From Paraphysomonas bandaiensis (Eukaryota; Chrysophyceae), in assembly GCA_965644295.1 (NCBI GenBank), contig CBFFRP010000217.1, positions 310,001 to 374,000 on the forward strand: a DNA stretch of 64,000 nucleotides, in the 5' to 3' direction. Positions 35,534 through 47,037 of the stretch are shown here, piece after piece. The notes beneath the pieces were generated by a model that was not told the DNA's origin, ran no database searches, and saw only the letters and a list, made by a program, of their open reading frames with translations. The position numbers and the translations under genes are program-made. Position 1 is the first letter of the stretch, and the number at the start of each line of letters is the position of its first letter.

Positions 35534-37195
35534 ATGAATGACAGTATCTATGATATGAATGGAGTCGCCCTGTGGGCGTTTTCTATTCTCTTACACTCTC
35601 TGTACTGTTCCCATGTGGCTAGATCTAGACAACAGGTTGTCAGTTCTAGACAAGGGAGTTCGCCCTCTCAGTCATATACGGTGTGGAAAGGAGAAAAGGC
35701 GCTACAGAGGCTTATATCGAGATCGAAATACATCATTTCTCCCGTATCGGATTCGGTACTATTTATTCAGTGGTGTCGGGATACATTCCGTAGCAAGATG
35801 TCGCATGATGAGGAATTTCGTCGGAAGGTTCAACGACGAAGAATCGAGAAAGAAAATGCACCGAAGCTACAACCCTCGCTTGCTGCAGAAGAGAGAGCAT
35901 ATACAGCTTGGCACAGCCACCAAGATTATTCTAGATTTAATGAACTCACTCGAAAGGCTTCCGGTCTTAAAAATGCCATATCACACATGGAACACAAAGT
36001 TAAGAATTTCACAGATGTTTCCCCGAAAAGTGAGCGCACACGCTCCATGTTGACCTTGAAGCGTAGCGAGCTAAAGGAGGTAATCAAGGAGGTTGAGCAA
36101 ATAGAGAAGGGAGAAGCATATCAACAATGGAAAAAAGCAGTTAAAGTCAGGAAGAATCTTGAAAAAGAGTTAGGGCTGGAGGCAGCAAATTCAGCCATAG
36201 GAACCCTTCAGAGGGAAGGGGGACATAGGAGACAAGTTGGGGGAGTGAAATTTGAAGATATAGCAGAAGATATCATTAAAGTATGTTGTGGGGGCAACGT
36301 TTTTATATTAAATTACATGATGTGCTTACTACAGGAATATGTAATTCCGGCCGCGCTTCGCCGGCACGGAATTTCTGATAGTCATGACATTGTGGTGATT
36401 CGAAATGTCACCCTTGGTATGGCCAGTGTAGCTGGATCTCCGGGAGAAATAGACGCTCTTATCTGCCGAATTACCGGAAAATCGGAAGTAGGGTCAACCG
36501 GATCTGCTTACACTTGCAAGGTTCTGGGTGTCGTGGAAGTAAAGAAGAACGCGGATGATATTGGTTCTGCCTTTGATAGGTACCAACGCTCCCTTGCGTG
36601 GCTTACAGGCATGAAGGTATGACTGGATGTGGGATATATACTGTGAATTAATGTGTTGTGCAGGATCGCTACATTGCTGAGGAGTGGAAAACAGCTCATC
36701 ATCCCTCTGGTCATTTCACGAGGTACAATGGATTGGAGAGTGATTGAAATATTAATCTATATTCGTAGACCGTATAAACACGCTCTAAACTCATCAATAA
36801 ATGTGGAATTTACGCAAGATTCCTTTTCTTTGATAACGCCTAGGGCTGTCCATCTTCCTGGACATATGACTGCCTACATGAAACTTATTGACAACAGTAA
36901 CAACACTGCCTCGAAGGAGTGCTTGAATTGTTTTTGCGAGGATCTGTACTTCATTACTAAGGACGCGGCCGTAGAGAACATGGGATCTAAGCTGTATAAC
37001 CTCACAACTCATAGACTAGCTTCTGGCCTTGAGTTTGATGATGAGCTGAGCGACGAAACGCAGCTAGAATCTCTTCGAGAGTCGCTTTTAGAGAAAAATA
37101 GTCAATATGAATACTGCACGTTTAGTGTCTTGAAGTTGCTTGAACATTGCAAGCTATTCGATCAGGTCATAGTGCTAGAAAAACCTCACTTTTAA
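35534..37195 (+). CDS. PD-(D/E)XK nuclease-like eukaryotic protein
   Basis: Four exons (35534-36280, 36335-36616, 36664-36722, 36769-37195) give 504 residues. The N-terminus has a hydrophobic stretch (ALWAFSILLHSLYCSHVA) that may be a signal anchor or organelle target. Residues about 105-245 are charged helices and coiled coil (RSELKEVIKEVEQIEKGEAY). Residues about 250-345 carry a PD-(D/E)XK-like core: PGEIDALICRI, then VLGVVEVKKNADDIGSAFDR. The spaced Asp and E-x-K residues suit a metal-dependent nuclease, and the following RYQRSLAWLTG...HPSGHFTR resembles a conserved plant/algal family of unknown function. Activity and target are unknown. Introns are about 46-54 bp. Confidence 0.7.
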
Positions 37196-37900
37196 CATTG
37201 AAGTAAGAGCTTATCTGAATTATATTTTAAAAACCGAAAGAGAAGAAATTTTTCTTCGGGAAGTTAGAATTGCGTTTGTAGCTGTTACAAACAGCTGTAT
37301 GATTAATTTATACAAACTTAACTTTATAACATTTAACACTACGTTAATAGCTTACATCTGAACTCAATTTTGCTTTCTGAATACTTTCTCATTTGCATAA
37401 TGAGTGCCTTTATTGATTCAAAATCATCCTATTATCTTCACTGCTTTTAATATCCAATACGCTTTATATGTCAAATAGAAGAACGAATTCTACTCTCTAC
37501 CTCCCTATTAAGACTTAAGTACATTCTTATAACGTGCATCAACATCCTCCTCATGATAGACGATGCAGCATAGTCTGTCCTGGATATTACTACCCAATTA
37601 TATTACCTTTAAACTGTATTCAGCTCTTTGATTGGTGTATTTGAGTTGGACACACCCAACTCTTTCTAGATCATATATACTGCAGTATACCCCATAGTAC
37701 CGTATACAGTAACCTGATGTGTATTTTCGTGTGCGGTGTGTAGTTTGTACGACGTACACAGCATCATCTATACATACTGTAGTCTGAACCCTGTACAGCA
37801 GTATATGTATGTATGAAGCAGCAGCAGCATGTGTATGTATAAACCCCTACATATACGTATAAGTATGAACTACTGTATGTACATGTATATAGCGTGGAGG
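37196..37900. other. Intergenic / upstream of armadillo gene 2
   Basis: No gene seen. GCAGCAGCAGCATGTGTATG lies near 37818, just before the microsatellite. Confidence 0.5.
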
Positions 37901-38145
37901 GTATGTATGTATGTATGTATGTATGTATGTATGTATGTATGTATGTATGTATGTATGTATGTATGTATGTATGTATGTATGTATGTATGTATGTATGTAT
38001 GTATGTATGTATGTATGTATGTATGTATGTATGTATGTATGTATGTATGTATGTATGTATGTATGTATGTATGTATGTATGTATGTATGTATGTATGTAT
38101 GTATGTATGTATGTATGTATGTATGTATGTATGTATGTATGTATG
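37901..38145. repeat. TATG tetranucleotide array, about 245 bp
   Basis: About 61 uninterrupted TATG units. It ends 136 bp before the start codon of armadillo gene 2, with the TATG strand sense for that gene. Confidence 0.99.
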
Positions 38146-38281
38146 CAACATATGATACGCATCATTAAATATAATCAACCATGTTTACACGTATACACAC
38201 TCCACCTCTTCGATCCACTCGTATAGACGATAACTAACTGGAACACGGATATTGTGTAAACCAGTTACTCATAATTAATTT

Positions 38282-41200
38282 ATGGAACCGTCTGCTACAT
38301 CAAAGTCAGGTTCAAGTGAGTTACTTGCGAATGAGACGAATAAAGAAAATATTGTACGCTGGCTAGTGGAGAAAGCAGATATACTGCCCACACGAGCACA
38401 GCTCTATGCGGGACTTATCATTGGATCTGGTCTTGGATCGATGTCGAGAGTATCGAAGAAACTAGCTAAGAATGACTCGTATCTGACAGACATAGGGATC
38501 GATGAGGATGATGCAGAGGAGATTATTGCAGCATTATTACGTGAAAAAAATGCCGAACGCGTTGAAGCGATGAAGAAGAGTGTTACTACAATAGATCGAT
38601 CGCTTCCTTCTAGGCGGATGTCTTTGAACACTAAGTCCATATCGTATCAATCCCCAATGGGCTCTCCATATTCGACGAAATCTTTATCACCTCAAAAGAC
38701 CCCTCATCCCTCCGGTTCCACACCACAACGAAACTCACTCAGCTTCACCGGAGAGAAAATGAAAGATATGAAGTACTCTCGGCGTGATCAGCTGGCTTCT
38801 TCCAAGTCTAGCCCTGCTTTACGCTCAGTTGATGACTCGGCTGTGGCCTCTCCCTCTGCTTATCTGGACGATGCGTCCAGCAGGCGACAGTTGGCCCGTG
38901 TGAGCGAAGGAGATGATGTGGAAGACTCGTCCTCAAACGGAAATGATGGTCCTGCTCGCCCCTCGAGTTTTCGTTTTGCTTCCTCTGCTTCTTCTGTTCC
39001 TGGGGGTGCTGCGGGTCGATCCAAGGGTCACAGAGCGAGAGCAAGTATGCATGCTATTACAAGCGGTGTAGCAGGAGCGGTGAGTGCTGTTGGTGCGGGT
39101 ATGAGGGCACCAGAGGGATCTCCCGACACTGCTAGTAGGCGAAAAACCATGATGGATCATGTCTCTATGCGGAAGCGTACTGCCGGTAGTTCAGGAGATG
39201 CCAGAGCACTCCTGACAGGGTCTGGTGCCCCTGCTCCTCCTGTGCAGATCAAGGAAGGGAGCGAACTTCACACTCTGTGTACCGCTATTGCCAGTGATCT
39301 GAACTCAGCAGTCGACTATAGAAGCGAGAGCGCAGCAGTGGCGGCTTTGAAACGAGTCTATGAAGAAAGCAAGGATGATATGAAGCTCTACACAGAGTGC
39401 CTTGGTCAATCAGGGGCGTGCAAGAGTATATCTACATTGCTTGCAACTTTCCCCCAGTCCCCTGAAATATGTGTCTGCGCAGCCAAAGCCATATCCATAC
39501 TCTGCCAGTATGGAGAGGACAGACATTGCATCAATACTGAAAATGCTGAAGTTCTGGGAGCTCATGGCACTTGCACTTCTCTATTACGACTTTTCTCAAC
39601 TCATGACACAAACCCTGAGGTAATAATTCTCGATTCGATTGCATCTTCCTTCTCAAACTTATTGTATTACAGGTTTTGGAGTGGACATGTCGAGCTATCG
39701 GTAAGCTATCTTATGTTGAGGGCAACATTTGCCTTTTCACAAAAGCAGGGGCTTGTGAAAAAGTAATGAAGTTGTTGGACGAAGGGCGAGACAGCCGAAC
39801 CTGCAACGAAGCCGTATACGCTGTGCGCACTCTTGCACAACGCGAGGCAACCGCCTTAAAAATGATAGAAATGGGCATGTGTCGCTCACTTACCGCCTGC
39901 TTGACTACCCATAAGGTGGACACCATCACTTGTAGGGATACTATTCGAGCTATGTGCATGCTGGGGGGACTGCCTGAGGGATGTGTACAACTGGGTGATG
40001 CTGGGGCGTGTCTAGCACTTACAGAATGTATGAAACTAAACGAGGGATCTATAAATGTGACGGAGTGGGGAATGATGGCACTCGAGATGATGCTAGCGTC
40101 AGAGAGTAATGTCACAAAGCTATTACAAGCCTCTGTGTGCGAAGTCCTTGTCAATTCATTAAATCAGAACGTGCAAGTACCAAGCATCGCACGTGGGGCC
40201 TGTCGGACGGTTCAGCTTCTTGCATCCAATGCTATTATTCGGTCTAAACTCGGCAGCGCAGGTGCTTGCGAAGTATTTCCACGTACGCTATCTCACCACT
40301 TGAGCTCTCCAACCATTGCTCAAGTGAGTTGCGGTGCTATAGGGACATTAGCTGCAGATCATGCTGAGAACAAGGCGAAACTCACTGCAGCCGGAGCCTG
40401 TGAATTTGTCATTATGACGATGAATAAGTACTCCAACAACGACGTGTTCATGAAAACACTGCCTAGTGGTTTTGAAACAGTCGTTTGGCAGGCATGCTGG
40501 GCACTTAGGAAATTGGCTGCGGGTGGGGCGAATAGGAAGCGGCTTGAGACGTCGAATGCGTGCGAGGCGCTGTATATCGTGTGTATGAAACATGTAGCTG
40601 TTCTAGACGTAGTAGTTCAGGTTTTCCGGGCGGTGAATGTGCTCACAACAAACAAGAACCATTCTATTGTGGCCCGCATGGGCTTCGCGGGTGTATGCAA
40701 GTCTATCGTGAGGGCTATTTTGAAACATTCGAGCAATCCAATCATATGCAAACTGGGCTCTGAGGCTATATGTCATCTCGCGGACTGCAATGACAACATA
40801 GAAAAACTCGTATCTGCAAAAGCATGTGAGGCAGTTGCAGGAATGATTATGACCCATTCCTCAACAGATGAGGGGGTGGCAGAGTGGTGCTGTCGGGCAA
40901 TGCACAAATTGTGCAGTATTGGCGATGCAGCATCAACCCGAGCGAGAAATGCTGGGGGCGTTGAGGCTATTGTGTGGGCGCTACAACGACAAGGAAAGCA
41001 TGCTGGAGTGGCTGAATGGGGAACTATTGCTCTGAATGAACTTGCTGCCAACCCCGCCAACAGGTCTCGCATGGGATCATCCGGAGGATGCGAGGTGGCC
41101 ATTTCTACGACAAAGAGGCACGGCAATGTTCCAGCCATATGTCAGCGCGGCTGTAGAGTGATTCATTTCCTCGCTCTTGATTCAAATAACCGTGCTTGGC

Positions 41201-44200
41201 TCGGCGCCTCTGGTGGATGTAATGTGGTAGTGCAGGCTCTCAAGACACACGAAAGTGTGCACTTAGTTAGCTCAGCTGCGTGCTCAGCAATCGCCTCCCT
41301 AGCTTGCAACCACGAAGGAAATAACAATAGGTTACGATCAGGAGGGGCATGTGAAGGCGTCGTGAAAGTGATGAAGCTTCACGAGAGCGCTGCCAGTGTC
41401 GCCGATCACGGTTGTCATGCTGTGTACCAACTATGTGAGTATGCGGAAAGCGTACGGTTGCTTGTTGAGGCAGGTGCTTGTGCACAAGTGGTCAAGTGCA
41501 TGCTAACCCACAGTGGTGACCAAAGCGTTCAGCTACATGCTTTCCAGGCTCTTCAGCGTTTAGGGGACGCTAAGTATCCCGAGAATTACTCTGTACTCAT
41601 GGATTCGAACGTTAACACTGCCATGATCACAGTAATGCGATCACCAACTGTTACTGATAATGTTGATGTCAGTGTGGAGGCATGTAGAGTTATTACGAAT
41701 CTTGCAAGTCATGCAGATAACCGCAGCAATCTTGGCAAAGCTGGTTCCTGTGAGATAATTGCTGCTATATTCAAGCAGCATATGTCGTCTGCAGAAGAGC
41801 TGGTGGTACAAGCAAGTCGAGCTTGTTTCCAGTTGATTGGGGACTGCACTGGAAACGCAGAGAAACTTATAGATGCTGGTATGTGTGAGGCTTTCGTTTC
41901 CTGCTTACAAATCCCCAAGTATAGCGAAACGACCGCAGCCTTGGTGATACGATGCTTGCTCATACTTTCCCAATGCCCACAGGGCAAGAGCCTTCTCACC
42001 GAGGCGGAGACATTTCGGGTATTTGTGCGCCATCTAGGCAAAATTAGAGGGGATGATGCTGCCGCTGCTTCGGCGTTAAAGCTTATACACTCCCTCTGCC
42101 ATGACTCCACGAGCTGTGCACTCATGGGTGTTGCGGGTGCATGCAAAGTAGTTAGTGCGACAGTATTGCAGTACAAAGAATTCAAAAGTACAGTTGAGTG
42201 TGGTATAAGTGCTATGGAAGCGCTGTGTGGAGTGGGAGGATTTGCGGATGAGGACAACTGCGTGAGACTGAGCATTCCTGACACGTGTGAAGCACTTGCA
42301 TATGCCCTGAGGTCTTATGGAGACGACCCATATATTGCGGACCCCGCTATGTCTGTTCTACTCCACCTCACTCTCCCGGATGCCAACCAGCCGTCTTCCA
42401 CCTCTACAAATACCTTGCAATCTGTGTCTGCAACTACCTCTAAGCCTTCTACCTGGTCCATGCTTAAAAACACCCTGCTCAACCCGAAGAAGCCGGCATC
42501 TCTCTCTATTCCCTCCATGCCATCCCTATCACTGACAGGGCGCACTCAGACCAGAGTGCGCTCGTCCTCCATAACGTTAGAGGAACTAGCTGCAAAGTCA
42601 CAAATACGGTCGAGATTGGGGGCTGCTGGTGTATGTGAGTGTATTGTGCGCTCTATGTTTTCAAACATCGATGTGGAGGAAACAATTATCAAGTCATGCG
42701 AGGTGCTGCGTTATCTCACTATGGAGGAGGCAAATATTGAATTCGTCGCCCGGGCAGGTGGGTGTGAGGTGCTGTCATCAGTGTTCAAAATGTACGCTGC
42801 CCGCAGTGAACCACTTGTGGTACATGCATGTCATGTTATTGTGTCCCTTGTGTCAGTGACCCTTAAAAGCAACTCTAATGCCATCACACTGGGTGGAATG
42901 GGCACCTGCGAGGTGTTAAGTATGGCACTGTATGTGTACACTGTAAATGTGGAGACCGTGACCGTAGTGTGCCGGGCAATCGTTGCGTTGGCGGAGGGTA
43001 ATTTAGGAAATCAGTCTGCACTGGGAAATGCAGGAATTAGTCAAGCATTCATGAACATCTTAAGTGCTGAGAACAGGAGTCCTACATCCTGTGCTGCTGC
43101 CCTCAGAGCTACGAGGGCAGTTCTCGACGGTCATGAAGAAAATGCCAAAAAGTTTGTGCTAGTAGCAAAGTCAGATGCACTCATTAGTCTTCTGAGTCAG
43201 AACGTTGATAACATTGAGTTGGTTGTAAACGTATTATGGCTGTTGCGGACACTAGGCCCGCATCACACGGGAGCTAGTGACAAAAGCCCGAGATTTTCCC
43301 AGACTCTGACAACGGATCACTACGGTGTGATTGTACAGGCTATCAAGCAGCATGTCTCGGGAAATGCCTCGATCTGCCAATATGGTTGTGACACTGTTAG
43401 CAGCATACTTGAACCGCGCCCTAACCTGGGCACTTACATATGCACTGACAGTGACGTTGACAGGTGTGTGTACTTTGGCGAAGCTGGTATCGGAGAGGTT
43501 GCCTTTACAGGATTGACCGCCTTCGGGAATGTTGAAGACACATTGGACTCATGTCTACGTACTATCGCACTGCTAACCCGCTCTACCAATTCCACTACCA
43601 TGTGCTCTTCCAAACATACTATTACGAAGTCACATAGAAACACAAAAGCCATGGTGGAAAAGGCCACTCACGATATAGTCATGAAGATTATGCAGAAGTA
43701 CTCGTCTCACATGAGCGTATCAAGATATGCAACATTTGTACTTGCAAATCTTCTAGTGGATCAACCGGAGGTGCAGGCTACCGTAGGTTCTTCTAATGCC
43801 CTTAAAGTGATAGTGAAGTCCCTCATAGCTACATCCGCTGACTCCCTTGGTGCACGATACGGTTGCGTTTATGTTTGTCGTCTTCTTGGATGTGGTGATA
43901 TTTATAGAGACCGATTGGTTACCGCTGGGGTGTGTCGGATAGTTGTGGATACTCTCAAAAAGCATGTCACCTCTCCACTTACTGTGGAACATGCTTGCAT
44001 GGCGATTACCAGCCTTGCTACGGGACATGCACTGGCCAAGGAGAGACTGGCAGCAGCAGGGGCCTGTGAGGCTATCAGTGAAGCGTTTTCCGCCTACTCG
44101 CTTAACGAACGCGTCGCATTAGAGACGTGCAGATCAGCCGAGGCTCTCATTCAAGATAGCCCAGCAATGTGTGCGAAATTTTCTGATACTTCAATTGATG

Positions 44201-44637
44201 AACTTGTGGTGGGCTTGCTGCAGTCTTTCGGGTGCGGAGATAGCGATTATTCTACTGCTGTGGCAGAACTTTGCTGCCGTGTGATTGGAGAACTCTCGTT
44301 GTTGGTGGCGGGTGATTCTGACGAGGGATCTTCCAAGAGTAAGAGGGTGTCTCTTGGGGATATTTCCAACAGGAGATCTGCGAAACTTGGTGGGCTTGGT
44401 GCTGGGGAGACCGTGTTGCTTGTACTGGAGAAATATCCATCACATGAGGCGGTAACACACTGGGGATGCTTCGCCTTGTTGCAACTTGCGAGAAACGGTA
44501 TAAATGCAGAGAAACTCGTTTCCGCTGGGGTTAAACCCGTACTGACCAGAGTACAGCAACAGTTCAGCAACAATACAGATATATCTGAATTTGCACAACA
44601 AACACTTTCAGTTCTGAAACTTAGTGAGAATGCTTAA
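38282..44637 (+). CDS. Giant SAM-like plus armadillo-repeat protein, 2,100 aa
   Basis: Paralogue of the protein at 17555. Two exons (38282-39619, 39673-44637) meet at DTNPE/VLEWTCRAIG. Residues about 20-90 are the SAM-like domain (IVRWLVEKADILPTRAQLYA, GSGLGSMSRVSKKL, DDAEEIIAALLRE). Residues about 90-330 are Ser/Arg/Pro-rich and probably phosphorylated. From about 340 to the end there are some forty armadillo-type repeats with the G-A-C-E turn (for example LGSAGACEV, LTAAGACEFV, LAAAGACEAI). A Ser/Thr/Pro-rich insert near residues 1355-1410 splits the array. No catalytic motif. The intron position differs from that of the first giant, so the duplication is old or introns moved. Role inferred as a scaffold. 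Confidence 0.92.
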
Positions 44638-45180
44638 AGTGATGTTCTTGCTTTATTGTTGTGTTATTTTAATGATTCTGCTGTGGTGGGCATCAATACT
44701 CGAATGTTGTGTTCGAATTTCAGATCAATTTGAACTTATTGTTACCATAATAATAACCATTGACCTTTAATTATTAATTATACTTTATTATCGACCACTG
44801 CTCGTTGTTAACAGCTCTTATGAATCTTTAGAATAGTTTTTGTTTCGCCATATATCAGTAGTTTCACGACATTTTAAATTTTAACCAAAATACAAGAACA
44901 TAAGCAATGCATAGGCGTAATACGTATTCATTGGATTGTGTGGTCTATATGCATAATAGATTATAGATTCCTGTAGTCTGTAGTAGCAATACTGACAAAC
45001 GATAAATTTGAATTTGAACTTGAATTGATGACTAAGAACGCCGTACCATTGAAATCAGCCCTATGTAGATTTGTAAGATTATTAAAAGAACAAAATATCG
45101 AAGTAAATAAAATCCATTATTATATATGTTTATATTTATTCACATTATTGTGGCATGGTACATATACAATATACATCATG
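44638..45180. other. Intergenic, nothing recognised
   Basis: AT-rich sequence after the armadillo gene without a supported frame. Confidence 0.45.
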
Positions 45181-45199
45181 CTACAAACTACAAAAGTAA

Positions 45200-45670
45200 C
45201 AAAAAAAGTTCATAAGCGAAAACACCTGACGTGAGTAGGCTTTGTTCCTTGAGTGAGTATTCTCTTCCCGAAGTCGTCTAATTTCGTACTCCATGTTATC
45301 TCGGTCTCGTGATATATTTGCTTGTTGAAGCACCATGTCTGCACACACGTTCATCTTTTTGTTTTTTCTATGTCTGTGCCACTTCTTCCGACGCTTCTGA
45401 GAATTCGAGTTCTTCCTTGCATGAACCGATCGCAATCACTGCTGCAACTTTATTCACCGTGAATTCCTGAAGTAAGCAGTAATCTTTTAGTTAGAGAGGC
45501 TGGCAAAAGGGGGCGGGGGAGGGCTCTTGCGGAGGTCGAATCGGGACTGTACTCGCTGCACATACATCCAATTATTCTTTTGCTTTTTCTTTCCTCAAAA
45601 TCTCGATTTTGTTTTTCATCGACAAGACAAGCTCCTCCGTGTCTGCTAATCGACTGGATCTATTGAATAG
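45200..45670 (-). pseudogene. Coiled-coil gene fragments
   Basis: Minus-strand pieces read as coiled coil: RLADTEELVLSMKNKIEILR (about 45655-45585) and DRDNMEYEIRRLREENTHSR (about 45315-45256, ending at a CAG/GTGTTT donor-like site). Between them lie stops and a Pro-rich stretch. No start or complete set of exons could be built. It is either a decayed gene or one whose exons I could not join. Confidence 0.35.
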
Positions 45671-47037
45671 AACTTATATGATATCACTGATAGACTTAAG
45701 TCATTATATTTAAGCCCACAAGTAGATTGACACAAAAAGTAGGTTCAAGTATGGCAATGACCGCTGGCAGCTACATTTATGTTGCTCATGATGATCAATG
45801 GGTTGACAGAGGTAGTATAAGGGCAGATACCGTGTTTGCTGATAAATCAATTTTCCATGCGAGTAGAATTTTCATCGTATAGCTGTTATTAGTATATGTT
45901 CTAGATCTTGGTATAATGGTCCAAGAACAGTAATATTAGCGCGATTTCAAACATATAATATGCACAATCATAAGTATATAGAGAGTAGTATAAAATAGTA
46001 GTAGTAGTAGTTCAGCTATCTGGTTTGGGTATTGCCATGTAACTCATGAATAGTCAATACAGTAGTGAGCGTGCTACCTATATTAGTTGTAATTATATGT
46101 GTAACGAGAAAGCAATGTTGAATTCTGCTTTAAATCGCCTATGAACCGCACTCCTATTTACGAAGCACATTTGGCTACTCCTGCCGAGCTGTTGACTGAA
46201 GCATATCTTCACATTCACTAACGCACAGTATCAAGTGTTAATCGCATGCCGTGGACGGCAACCACACTTGTGTTTGAAAGGAATAGGCGAAGTAGATAAC
46301 TACACGGCTCTTATGTTTAATTTCCTCTCAGAGTGTATTGTGTTAAGTTTAACGGTAAAATGACAGTAAGAATAGAGTTCTAGCGGCCGTTAATTGCATA
46401 GTCATAGCCATACTATCCGTAATAGGTGTGGTTTGAGTGCTGATGAAGCATTCTTGGAATCAGTTCAGAGCTCTGTCGAGTGTTTGTATCTCTATAGCAA
46501 GCAAGCAGAGATTGACTAGTAAAGTAACAGCCGATCATTCATGTCCAATCATATCTCAAGGAGAGAATATTACTCGCTGAGATGGCATTGTATTCGAGGT
46601 ATACATGGCAGTATGCCTACATATCACTCTTATCATCAACTGTCATACAAATACATCCATGAGTTTTTTATACCGAATTTTGGTGAAATTAAGAGTTTTT
46701 TTAGGATTTTGAAATATTTCTTTTATAAATATACCAGAAATCGTAGTTTTATACCACTAAAAAAGCACCTATAAGGGAAAAGTGGGAAGACGGAAGTAGT
46801 TGTTGGTTCTATATGTACACGTACACAGTGCGGTGTATGTATGTCCAGTGTGTATATATGCATATGCTGCTGCTGGATGTATGTATGTACAGGCAGTTAA
46901 GTTCCACAATTCGATATGACTATAGGAGCACACAGACTAATATCCACCATACTCTGTGTGATCTCCTCTCTCTCCACTCTTAACCTTTGCATCAGTGAAC
47001 TATCACCACCATATGGATACTTAAACTGTCTGTAAAT
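45671..47037. other. Intergenic / promoter of the surface protein
   Basis: No exon seen. A CTGCTGCTGGATGTATGTAT stretch lies at about 46867, 170 bp before the start of the RCC1-like gene, preceded by GTATGTATGTCC near 46835. Confidence 0.45.

Noticed and set aside
37764-38226. Frames across the 38-kb microsatellite
   Set aside because: Repeat artefact.
41709-42284. 191-codon antisense frame within armadillo gene 2
   Set aside because: Shadow frame opposite armadillo repeats.
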